NCBI GenBank assembly: GCA_044426045.1
Contig: JAWXUX010000002.1
Span: forward strand, 124,001 to 188,000
From: JAWXUU01 sp044426045
GTDB lineage: Bacteria > Bacillota > Clostridia > Christensenellales > CAMQZB01
Reading direction: 5' to 3'
DNA: 64,000 nt
In this document: one piece after another, positions 57,728-64,000 of the stretch
How the letters are laid out: each line of letters starts with the position of its first letter
Numbering within the stretch: position 1 is the stretch's first letter
Made by a program: the position numbers and the translations under genes
The notes under the pieces: generated by a model
Databases searched by the model: none
The model's input: only the letters and a program-made list of their open reading frames with translations
Told to the model about the DNA's origin: nothing

Positions 57728-58594
57728 TTATTTAGACAAGAAGAACAATGCAACAGTGCCTTCACCGCAATGGCTTCCGACAACTGGTCCAATGAATGAA
57801 ATCACGATATCTGCATTTGGGAAAACTTCCAAAATTTTGCCTTTCAATTCTTGCGCTTTTTCTTCGCAGTTGGCATGACCGATAACAACGCGATAGCTTT
57901 CAAGCGTTTGAGCGTCCGTCATTTCTTTCATTTTATCAATGAAATATGACATAACTTTTTTAGAGCCTTTCACTTTATCAATGGCTTCAAGCTTGCCATC
58001 TTCGCTGATGTGAAGAACTGGTTTGATTTGCAACATTGTGCCAAAGGCTGCTGAAAGTGACGAAACTCTTCCGCCTCTTTTCAAGTGGTTAAGATCATCA
58101 ACAACGAAGAAAGTTCTAACTTTTTCTTTCAAAACTTCAAGATATTCAAGCGTTTCATCCACGGTGTGACCTTCGTTGAAATATTTTGCAGCGTAGTATA
58201 CTTGATATCCGCAATCGCCTGAAATTCCAAGAGTGTCGAAATAGGCAATTCTGCGGTCTGGATATTTTTCTGCAAGTTTATCGGCAGCTTGTTTCATAAA
58301 TCCAAAAGACGCTGAAAGGTTGCTTGAAAAACCAATGTACAGAATGTCGTCGCCGTTTTGAAGAACTGGCTCGAAAATTTCAGTGAAGTTATATTCGTTT
58401 AGTGCTGAGGTTGTTGGAAGTGCACCTTCACGCATTCTTTTATAAAAATAATCAAAGTCTGTTTCTTTACCACAATCATATGCATATTCCTTGCCATCAA
58501 GGATATACGGCATTTTTATCAATTCAAGATTTAGCGTTTCAAGTTCTGTGTACCAAATTTCACAGTTTGAATCGCAAAATAATTTAGTCGCCAT
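57728..58594 (-). CDS. DegV family fatty-acid-binding protein
   Basis: A 288-residue cytoplasmic protein. LPTTSALNEYNFTEIF (about 59-74), YIGFSSNLSASF (about 86) and VVDDLNHLKRGGRVS (about 170) are the DegV fatty-acid pocket signatures. FakB-type members present fatty acids to FakA kinase; no fakA is nearby. AAAAGGAG lies eight bases before ATG 58594. The leader holds an 18-bp palindrome. Confidence 0.9.
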   Translation of the reverse strand: MATKLFCDSNCEIWYTELETLNLELIKMPYILDGKEYAYDCGKETDFDYFYKRMREGALPTTSALNEYNFTEIFEPVLQNGDDILYIGFSSNLSASFGFMKQAADKLAEKYPDRRIAYFDTLGISGDCGYQVYYAAKYFNEGHTVDETLEYLEVLKEKVRTFFVVDDLNHLKRGGRVSSLSAAFGTMLQIKPVLHISEDGKLEAIDKVKGSKKVMSYFIDKMKEMTDAQTLESYRVVIGHANCEEKAQELKGKILEVFPNADIVISFIGPVVGSHCGEGTVALFFLSK

Positions 58595-58612
58595 AAGATA
58601 TTCTCCTTTTAG

Positions 58613-58630
58613 TTTGAGAGTCCTCTCAAA
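58613..58630. promoter_or_regulatory. Palindrome in the degV leader
   Basis: Arms TTTGAGAG/CTCTCAAA around two bases lie about 9-26 bp downstream of the degV -10. It could be a repressor operator (lipid regulators such as FapR/FabT bind palindromes near fatty-acid genes) or a 5' hairpin. No regulator can be named from the sequence. Confidence 0.6.
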
Positions 58631-58638
58631 TTGTTTAC

Positions 58639-58667
58639 ATTATACTATAATTTATTCCATTGTGCAA
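58639..58667 (-). promoter_or_regulatory. degV promoter
   Basis: TTGCAC (58662-58667), 17 bp, TATAAT (58639-58644). Confidence 0.8.
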
Positions 58668-58700
58668 GTAAAAATTGTAAAAAAGTGAGAAAGTATGCGT

Positions 58701-58729
58701 ATAGCATTAAAGTAGTACTTTAATGCTAT
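58701..58729 (-). terminator. Long hairpin after the HD-domain gene
   Basis: Perfect 14-bp arms beginning ATAGCATTAA surround a one-base centre. The run after it on the minus strand is not T-rich (ACGCATAC), so termination may be inefficient; it lies 20 bp after the stop of the HD gene. Confidence 0.6.
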
Positions 58730-58748
58730 GTTTTGCTTATTATTAATT

Positions 58749-59414
58749 TTATACGAATTTTACGCCGTTTATGACAAGTGAGAAATCTTTTCCAAGCATT
58801 TTTCCCGCACTTCTGCAAAGTTTCATTCTGTTGAAATAGATTTCAAAATAGTCAATGATTGGGGTTATGCTTGTGTCGATTGTTATTTTCAAGATGATTT
58901 CATCACCCACCAAATCGATGTGGGAGTTTGTTGCGGCATAATTCACCCTGTCGTGAATGTTTTTATCCGCAATTTCTGGCGTTCTTCTGTCGAGACAAAT
59001 ACGCGATCTGTGAACGTCGGATTTATCAGCAATTATAAGGGCTGCGGCGATTTTCGAAACGGGTTCGCCGTCGAGTTCGTCGTGGTTGCCAATTGCCATC
59101 ATCACTTCGGCGCTATCTGCCGTGTCCATTCCTCGCTCTTTCAAAAGTTGATAGGCAAGGATTGCTCCGCTTTGGGCGTGATCGCGACGATTGACTGCGT
59201 TTCCAATATCGTGAAGATATCCCGCAATTTCCGTGAGCCAAATTTCTCGCTTGGTTCCGCCGGCAAATTCGATGATTTCTCCCGCCCATTTTGAAACTAT
59301 CCCAACATGGCGTTGTGAATGTTCGGTGTAGCCAAGCGCACCAAGTTGCTGTTGGGTGTAGTTGAGAAGATCAACCACTTCTTTATCTTTTTTTAGGCTG
59401 GCAAGTGTTATCAT
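58749..59414 (-). CDS. HD-domain phosphohydrolase
   Basis: A 221-residue HD protein. Metal residues are H34 or H38 in EHSQRHVG, HD in GYLHDIGNAVNRRDHA (about 66-82), and a later GNHDE. The second half holds a small alpha/beta part (ILKITIDTSITPIIDYFEIYFNRM). The substrate is unknown; related proteins act on nucleotides. I chose ATG 59414 because AAAGGAG lies five bases upstream; a GTG two codons earlier has no spacing to that site. It lies 55 bp after the sensor kinase and may share its transcript. Confidence 0.82.
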   Translation of the reverse strand: MITLASLKKDKEVVDLLNYTQQQLGALGYTEHSQRHVGIVSKWAGEIIEFAGGTKREIWLTEIAGYLHDIGNAVNRRDHAQSGAILAYQLLKERGMDTADSAEVMMAIGNHDELDGEPVSKIAAALIIADKSDVHRSRICLDRRTPEIADKNIHDRVNYAATNSHIDLVGDEIILKITIDTSITPIIDYFEIYFNRMKLCRSAGKMLGKDFSLVINGVKFV

Positions 59415-59469
59415 ACTCACTCCTTTGAAATTGCTTTATTTTTGAACTGGCTTTATTTTTGAACTCGTT

Positions 59470-60753
59470 TTATTGTTTGAAAGTCACTTTGAAGCATGTT
59501 TTGCCATCTTCGCTTGAAACTGACATTTTCGCTTTGTGTAAATCCGCGATAGATTTCGCAATGCAAAGCCCAAGTCCAAATCCGCCCGTTTCAAGGTTTC
59601 TTGAATTATCCACGCGATAGAAACGTTCGAACAATTTGTCTTGCAGTTCTTTTGGGATTGTTTCGCCGATATTTTCAACCGACATGACAATGCTTCCGTT
59701 GATTTTTTTGAGAGTCAAATTTATGTCCGTTTCCATGAATGAATTTTTCACGGCGTTTTCAATCAAGATTATCGCAAGTTGTTTGATTTTGCTTTCAACA
59801 CCCACAATAGAGATGTTTGGTTCGATTTCATATTTCAGCTGTTTACCTTTTTCATAGGCAAGCACTTCCAAAAGGAGTGCCACTGAACTTATTGTGTTTG
59901 AAAGGTCAAATTCGATTTTTGCAAACTGACAGCCTTCGTCGAGTTGAGAAAGACTGAGCATATCGTTCACAAGTTCGTTCATTCTTGTTGTTTCGCTTAT
60001 TATTGCATCACACCAATCATTTTCACCCGTTTCTCGTTTAATGATTTCCGAATTGATTGAAATCACCGAAAGTGGGGTTTTGAGCTCGTGGCTCGCATCT
60101 GAAATGAATTGTTTTTGTTTTTTCATTGCATCGTCGATAGGTTTTATTGACCAAGCACTCAAAATAAACGCTATGCCCGCAACCAAAAGTACGCTTATTA
60201 TAAAAATAATGATTGAACTTTCTTGCATTGTTGTTTTCACTGCAAGTTCTTGCGTTGCATCTGTTATTGCATAGTATGTGAAACCTTCTGTTTTTGCTTG
60301 CATGAAATAATCGTATCCGATATTTCCGCTTTCTTTTCCACTGTCGATAACTGAAACGGCGATTTCATAGATTTCATCTTCGGTTTTTGTGAGCGAGTTA
60401 TAATAAATTGTCACGGTGCCGTCACTTTCGTCGATTTCCACCATGATATTTCCCGCACTTGAAACCCCTTCAGTTCCGATATTAAATCCGCCGATATTAC
60501 TGCTTGCCCCGCCAGAAAAACCGCTTGAGCCACCGCCCATTTGTGGGACTTCCCCTGTTTGAGGCATATCCCCCGTTTGAGGTGTATCGCTCGTGCGTGT
60601 TTGCAACGCGAGAAGTTGCATGAGCCTTGAATCAATGGTTTCCTCGGCGACCCTTATTGTCATGACGTTGAGTGATACTATCATCGCCACAAAAACAAGA
60701 ACTATCACCAAAAACACAGTGAAGTAGTATTTTCGTTTGAACTTTTTAATCAT
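59470..60753 (-). CDS. Two-component sensor histidine kinase
   Basis: A 427-residue kinase. Spans are at 11-31 and about 181-201, with an extracellular sensor between. The outer part begins with a degenerate repeat (TPQTG, MPQTG, VPQMG at 57-72) and a Gly/Ser stretch (73-95). The HisKA box is SDASHELKTPLS with phospho-accepting H222. ATPase motifs are N (IENAVKNSF), G1 (a variant around GFGLGLCIAKSIADLH) and F (LFERFYRVDNSR). I chose ATG 60753, with GGAGAAG before it; it overlaps the regulator by 8 bp. Confidence 0.9.
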   Translation of the reverse strand: MIKKFKRKYYFTVFLVIVLVFVAMIVSLNVMTIRVAEETIDSRLMQLLALQTRTSDTPQTGDMPQTGEVPQMGGGSSGFSGGASSNIGGFNIGTEGVSSAGNIMVEIDESDGTVTIYYNSLTKTEDEIYEIAVSVIDSGKESGNIGYDYFMQAKTEGFTYYAITDATQELAVKTTMQESSIIIFIISVLLVAGIAFILSAWSIKPIDDAMKKQKQFISDASHELKTPLSVISINSEIIKRETGENDWCDAIISETTRMNELVNDMLSLSQLDEGCQFAKIEFDLSNTISSVALLLEVLAYEKGKQLKYEIEPNISIVGVESKIKQLAIILIENAVKNSFMETDINLTLKKINGSIVMSVENIGETIPKELQDKLFERFYRVDNSRNLETGGFGLGLCIAKSIADLHKAKMSVSSEDGKTCFKVTFKQ

Positions 60754-61423
60754 TTTTCTTCTCCAACACATAGCCAAGGCCACGCACTGTTCTTATGTTT
60801 ACCGCATCCGAGATGTGGTCGATTTTCTTTCTTAAAAAATGCACATAAACTTCCACGTTATTAAGCGTTGTGTCCTTTTCAAGACCGCAAAGTTTTTCAA
60901 GCGCAACTTCTTTTTTTATGACTATATTCGGGTTGCACAGGAAAAGTTCCATAAGCTGACGTTCCTTTTGGCTTAGTTCAACTCTGTTTTTCCCGCCCTC
61001 GACATAGCTTGCGTTCATTGGCATTGTTATATCTTCAAATTTGAGCTCTTCAACAATCACGCCCGCTCTTCTTCTTGTCAAAACGCGAATTCTTGCGAGA
61101 AGTTCTTCACACGCAAAGGGTTTTGTTAGATAGTCATCCGCCCCTTGTTCAAGTCCCAAAACTTTATCTTCAAGTTGAGATTTTGCAGTGAGAAGCAAGA
61201 TTGGGGTTGTGACGCCCGCTTTTCTCACGTTTTCAAGCACTTTTATTCCGTTGATTTTTGGAAGCATGATGTCGAGAATAACCGCATCATATATGTCGGT
61301 TTCTATCATGTATTGTCCTTGTTCGCCGTCATACGCCACGTCCACTTCATACATGTTTTGCTTGAAAAGCGCAGAAACTGAATTTGCAATATTTTTTTGA
61401 TCTTCAACAACAAGTAATCTCAT
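60746..61423 (-). CDS. OmpR/PhoB-family response regulator
   Basis: A 225-residue regulator. The receiver has phospho-accepting D51 (VILDIMLPKI), T79 and K101. The C-terminal winged helix (about 128-222) ends in the usual VEVYVHFLRKKID and VRGLGYVLE. Members bind direct repeats with 11-bp spacing. Such a repeat (ATTAAG-N5-ATTAAG on the coding strand) lies just upstream of its own -35, and a matching one precedes the VTC gene at 63718. AAAAGGAA precedes ATG 61423. Confidence 0.93.
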   Translation of the reverse strand: MRLLVVEDQKNIANSVSALFKQNMYEVDVAYDGEQGQYMIETDIYDAVILDIMLPKINGIKVLENVRKAGVTTPILLLTAKSQLEDKVLGLEQGADDYLTKPFACEELLARIRVLTRRRAGVIVEELKFEDITMPMNASYVEGGKNRVELSQKERQLMELFLCNPNIVIKKEVALEKLCGLEKDTTLNNVEVYVHFLRKKIDHISDAVNIRTVRGLGYVLEKKND

Positions 61424-61453
61424 AGTTTTTTTCCTTTTAAGGTGCTTTTATTG

Positions 61454-61482
61454 ATTATAGCACAGTTTTTTCAAAATTGTAA
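61454..61482 (-). promoter_or_regulatory. Response-regulator operon promoter
   Basis: TTACAA (61477-61482), 17 bp, TATAAT (61454-61459). Confidence 0.75.
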
Positions 61483-61491
61483 GACACTTAG

Positions 61492-61508
61492 CTTAATTTC
61501 CCCTTAAT
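61492..61508 (-). promoter_or_regulatory. Candidate response-regulator site
   Basis: On the minus strand the motif is ATTAAG-GGGAA-ATTAAG, two half-sites 11 bp apart, ending 10 bp upstream of the -35. This is the usual distance for an OmpR-type activator. The same arrangement in the same orientation stands in the VTC promoter. Confidence 0.5.
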
Positions 61509-61547
61509 ATTTGGGAAAATTTTTTGAATAAATTTTCGCAATAATAC

Positions 61548-61576
61548 TTGAATTGTGATTTTTTATGTGATATACT
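61548..61576 (+). promoter_or_regulatory. Promoter of the beta-propeller gene
   Basis: TTGAAT (61548-61553), 17 bp, TATACT (61571-61576). Confidence 0.72.
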
Positions 61577-61600
61577 AGAATGGAGTGAAAAAAACACGGC

Positions 61601-61634
61601 AAAAATCACGCTAAACGATAAAAATCACGCTAAA
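61601..61634. repeat. 15-bp direct repeat in the beta-propeller leader
   Basis: AAAAATCACGCTAAA occurs twice with a 19-bp period, between the promoter and the ribosome site. It may be a regulator site or a chance duplication. Confidence 0.7.
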
Positions 61635-61649
61635 AATGGAGGTTATTTT

Positions 61650-62591
61650 ATGGAATTATTGGTTGGAAGCTTGGCAAGCGATGGAAAAATTGCTTATTAT
61701 AAAGATGACAAATGCCTTTGGGAAATGGACTTGAACTGCCCAAAATATATCACAACTGACGGTAAGTATTATTATTCTTACTCTCAAGGAAATCCACTTG
61801 TTTTATATTCACTAGAAAAAGTTGGGGATAAGTTTGAAGTGAAAAGCACCCTTGAACTTGACGAAACAACTCTTTCGCACCTCGCTTATTCAAAAACTCA
61901 AAATATGCTGTTTTGCAGCAGTATGGATTCTGGATTCATGCACGCGGTTAATGTTTGCGACGGTGTTTTCACTGGCGTTGCTTTTTCTGAAATTCCAGGG
62001 GGTGAAGCTCCTTCAAAATGCCACCAAGTTGTTTTGAATAAAGAGGAAAATCTTGCAATCGTTGTTAATATTTTGAGAAACAAAGTATTTTTTAATGAAT
62101 TTGCGAATGGAAAGTTCACTGAAAAATCTGTGATGTTTTTTGATGGGGATATTTTGCCTCGCCACGTTATGTATTCTGAAAATGAAGAGGTTTTGTATCT
62201 TGTGACTGAAAAGTCAAACGAGATTATCGTTATTGATTATAAAAATCAGGCTGTTATTGGGCGTCAACAAATCAATCCTACATATATTTTTGAAGGCGCA
62301 CAAGGTGCTACCCTTCAAATGGATGCCGAAAAACGCATTTTGTATGTTTGTATTCGCGGATACAACACTATTTCTGAATTCAAGATTTTGGATGATTTCA
62401 GTTTGGAATTTTCTAGAGCATACGACATGCATGGTGCGAACTCTCGCCACATGATTTTGACTTCTGATAAAAAATATTTGGTTTGTGCCAATATCGACAC
62501 AAATAACTTTTCTGTTATTGATGTTGAAAAGGGCGAGCTTGCAATGGATATTCCTTTCGTTCAAGCAATCAGCGCAATCGAGGTGAAATAA
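61650..62591 (+). CDS. Lactonase-family seven-bladed beta-propeller protein
   Basis: A 313-residue protein of the 6-phosphogluconolactonase-type propeller family (PF10282). Repeated strands such as YSKTQNMLFCSSM, LNKEENLAIVVN, YSENEEVLYLVTE, MDAEKRILYVCIRG and LTSDKKYLVCANID mark the blades; PSKCHQVVLNKE and SRHMILTSDKK carry the typical histidines. No signal peptide is seen, so it is probably cytoplasmic. ATG 61650 has TGGAGGTT five bases upstream. Its stop overlaps the next start (TAATG), so the two proteins probably act in one sugar-acid route; the substrate is unknown. Confidence 0.82.
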   Translation: MELLVGSLASDGKIAYYKDDKCLWEMDLNCPKYITTDGKYYYSYSQGNPLVLYSLEKVGDKFEVKSTLELDETTLSHLAYSKTQNMLFCSSMDSGFMHAVNVCDGVFTGVAFSEIPGGEAPSKCHQVVLNKEENLAIVVNILRNKVFFNEFANGKFTEKSVMFFDGDILPRHVMYSENEEVLYLVTEKSNEIIVIDYKNQAVIGRQQINPTYIFEGAQGATLQMDAEKRILYVCIRGYNTISEFKILDDFSLEFSRAYDMHGANSRHMILTSDKKYLVCANIDTNNFSVIDVEKGELAMDIPFVQAISAIEVK

Positions 62592-63595
62592 TGAAGATTT
62601 TATTTTGTATGCCAAACGGACAAGTGAAAGATACTTTCATGACAAAAGCTAACATTGAAAAATTGAACGCACTTGGTGAAGTTTTTTATAACGAAACCGA
62701 CGTTGATTTCACACAAGAAGAATACGCTGAAAAAATTGTGGATATGGACGTTGTTATTATCGGGTGGAAATCTCCCGTTCTTGATGAAAAAGTTCTTGCA
62801 AACGCAAATAAACTCAAAGTTGTGGCTCACCTTGCAGGATCAGTTGCACCCTTCTTTTGCGATGAAGTTTTCAATCGTGGAATAAAAGTTATTTGCGGAA
62901 ATGAGGACATGGCACAATCTGTTGCTGAAGGTGTTATTGCTTATATTCTTGCTTATAACCGTGAAATTTGCAAATACCAAACTGGGCTTAAAGAACACGG
63001 AACTTGGAAACCTGCAACTTTTGAAACGCTTTCTCTTGTGAGCAAAACTGTGGGGATTGTGAGTTATGGCGCTATTCCAAAATATCTTGCAAAGATGCTT
63101 TACGGCTTTGATTGCAAAATTTTGGTTTATTCAAGGGGTGACCTTGGGGCTGAGCTTGAAAAATACAACATGACACAAGTTTCACTTGAAGAGTTGTTTG
63201 CAAAAAGTGATATCATTTCACTTCAAACTGCCCTCAATCAATACACTGTTGACATGTTCGACAAAAAATATCTTTCTCTTATCAAAGATGGCGCGCTTCT
63301 TGTTAACACAGCAAGAGCGAAGATTATTAAAGAAGAAGATTTGATTGCTGAATTAAAAACTGGTCGCTTTTCTGCGATTTTGGACGTTTACACAACCGAG
63401 CCACTTCCAAGCGATAATCCATATCGCGAAATGCCAAACGTGTTCATGATGCCACACATGGCGGGCCCTACAAACGAGTGTCGCAGTATTTTGGCAAACA
63501 CAATGATAACTGAAATTCCAAAAATCATTGCGGGCGAGCCTTCAATCCATGAAGTTAACCTTGCAAAATTCAAATCAATGAGTAGACCACTTTAG
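62591..63595 (+). CDS. D-isomer 2-hydroxyacid dehydrogenase family protein
   Basis: A 334-residue oxidoreductase. The catalytic trio is visible: Arg in NTARAKII (about 237), Glu in DVYTTEPLP (about 265) and His in MMPHMAGPT (about 290). The dinucleotide loop reads VGIVSYGAIPKYLAKML (about 155-171); the usual GxGxxG is changed to G-x-x-S-Y-G-A-I-P, which may alter cofactor binding. It is translationally coupled to the propeller protein. The exact hydroxyacid is unknown. Confidence 0.87.
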   Translation: MKILFCMPNGQVKDTFMTKANIEKLNALGEVFYNETDVDFTQEEYAEKIVDMDVVIIGWKSPVLDEKVLANANKLKVVAHLAGSVAPFFCDEVFNRGIKVICGNEDMAQSVAEGVIAYILAYNREICKYQTGLKEHGTWKPATFETLSLVSKTVGIVSYGAIPKYLAKMLYGFDCKILVYSRGDLGAELEKYNMTQVSLEELFAKSDIISLQTALNQYTVDMFDKKYLSLIKDGALLVNTARAKIIKEEDLIAELKTGRFSAILDVYTTEPLPSDNPYREMPNVFMMPHMAGPTNECRSILANTMITEIPKIIAGEPSIHEVNLAKFKSMSRPL

Positions 63596-63637
63596 TTAAT
63601 TGCACTTCTGAATATATATATTAATTTTGTTTTATTA

Positions 63638-63672
63638 GCCTCGATTTTTAATAGTCGAGGCTTTTGTTTTTT
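63638..63672 (+). terminator. Terminator of the propeller-dehydrogenase pair
   Basis: GCCTCGA/TCGAGGC with a ten-base loop is followed by TTTTGTTTTTT. Confidence 0.9.
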
Positions 63673-63717
63673 AATGGGAAATTGTGGATTTAAAAATATT
63701 TTTTTCGTTTTGTAAAA

Positions 63718-63750
63718 TTTAAGTAAAATTTAAGAGTGCGGGCATATAAT
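63718..63750 (+). promoter_or_regulatory. VTC gene promoter with an 11-bp direct repeat in place of -35
   Basis: GTAAAATTTAA is repeated in tandem (63712-63733), giving half-sites TTTAAG at 63718-63723 and 63729-63734, 11 bp apart. The -10 TATAAT is at 63745-63750, ten bases after the second half-site. No good -35 hexamer is present, as in promoters that need an OmpR-type activator. Confidence 0.6.
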
Positions 63751-63794
63751 GCACTTGTAAACAGAAATAACACACAAAAAAAGGAGGATTTTTC

Positions 63795-64000
63795 ATGGAT
63801 AACTTGACATTCAAAAGATGTGAGATGAAATACCTTATCACAAAAGCACAATACGAGCAAATGAAAATTGCAATGGATGATTTTATGCAACTTGACAATT
63901 TTGGGGCGCACACCGTTCATTCAATATATATGGATACTGATGATTATCTTCTTATTCGCCGTTCAATCGAAAAGCCTTGCTATAAAGAAAAACTTCGCAT
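63795..64000 (+). CDS. VTC-domain polyphosphate polymerase (5' part only)
   Basis: The gene starts at ATG 63795, with AAGGAGG eight bases upstream, and runs off the window after 68 codons. The visible part, FKRCEMKYLITKAQYEQM, then SIYMDTDDYLLIRRSIEKP and YKEKLR, is the start of the VTC domain. It carries the basic phosphate-binding residues (K and R in EMKYLI, RRS, YKEKLR). Family members make polyphosphate or bind it at the membrane. In other Clostridia the next genes are often a DUF4956 membrane protein and a CotH-type kinase; that cannot be checked here. Confidence 0.85.
   Translation, partial: MDNLTFKRCEMKYLITKAQYEQMKIAMDDFMQLDNFGAHTVHSIYMDTDDYLLIRRSIEKPCYKEKLR

Noticed and set aside
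60550..60585. MPQTG/TPQTG in the sensor kinase as a sortase signal
   Set aside because: The motif is in the middle of the extracellular domain, not before a C-terminal membrane anchor, and is a short degenerate repeat.
1..64000. tRNA or rRNA genes, insertion-sequence transposases, prophage genes
   Set aside because: None was recognised on either strand; every longer gap was read and contains only the promoters, terminators, repeats and the 6S-like RNA listed.

Overview
The window looks like part of a chromosome of an endospore-forming Clostridia-type Bacillota. It is AT-rich, with strong AGGAGG ribosome sites and TTGACA/TATAAT promoters. Lineage markers are a SCIFF precursor and its radical SAM maturase, a TIGR04086-type membrane protein, a 25-codon spoVM behind rsgA-rpe-thiN, and the rimP-nusA-ylxR-ylxQ-infB-rbfA operon. 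I cannot place it below class level.

Layout. 1-2206: a truncated leucine-rich-repeat/InlB-B-repeat surface protein, divergent from a small HTH regulator, with a palindromic operator inside the shared promoter region. 2289-7103: a methionine/folate operon with a split cobalamin methionine synthase (reactivation protein, MetH core, and a homocysteine methyltransferase-MTHFR fusion). 7257-14173: rpsO, then recJ-rel-MBL hydrolase-hemZ. 14277-16585: secDF. 16792-18848: SCIFF maturase, SCIFF peptide, TIGR04086 membrane protein. 18917-20721: a Nudix hydrolase divergent from a lone PTS IIC-like membrane protein. 20842-31566: a long housekeeping operon read leftward (coiled-coil protein, gmk, rpoZ, coaBC, priA, def, fmt, rsmB, rlmN, rsgA, rpe, thiN, spoVM). 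31783-32346: efp on its own promoter. 32474-43049: the rimP-nusA-infB-rbfA operon running into nrnA, truB, ribF, nfo and an M24 peptidase.

From 43.3 kb the gene order becomes mosaic: tetR, udk, a probable 6S RNA, trxB, nagA, an MBL protein, leuA, a YczE-like membrane protein, guaB, dinB, an ApbE/NusG-II/Gx-transporter set of flavin-redox type, degV, an HD hydrolase, a sensor kinase/response regulator pair, a beta-propeller/dehydrogenase pair, and the start of a VTC-domain polyphosphate polymerase.

The most unusual feature is a family of about 210-bp non-coding elements, four copies between 44.7 and 55.5 kb. Each has complementary arrays of the heptamer GGTGAAA at its two ends and three internal hairpins. 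The paired bases change in a compensatory way between copies, and each copy sits directly beside the intrinsic terminator of a neighbouring gene. A decayed half-copy may lie next to rpoZ. A second, unrelated 160-bp long-hairpin element lies between nrnA and truB. Other notable signals are the spoVM micro-gene, three hairpins between the SCIFF peptide and its maturase, a direct repeat WTTAAG-N5-WTTAAG shared by the response-regulator and VTC promoters, and terminator-like hairpins at the predicted transcription starts of rimP-nusA and leuA. No tRNA, rRNA, CRISPR array, prophage or transposase gene was seen.
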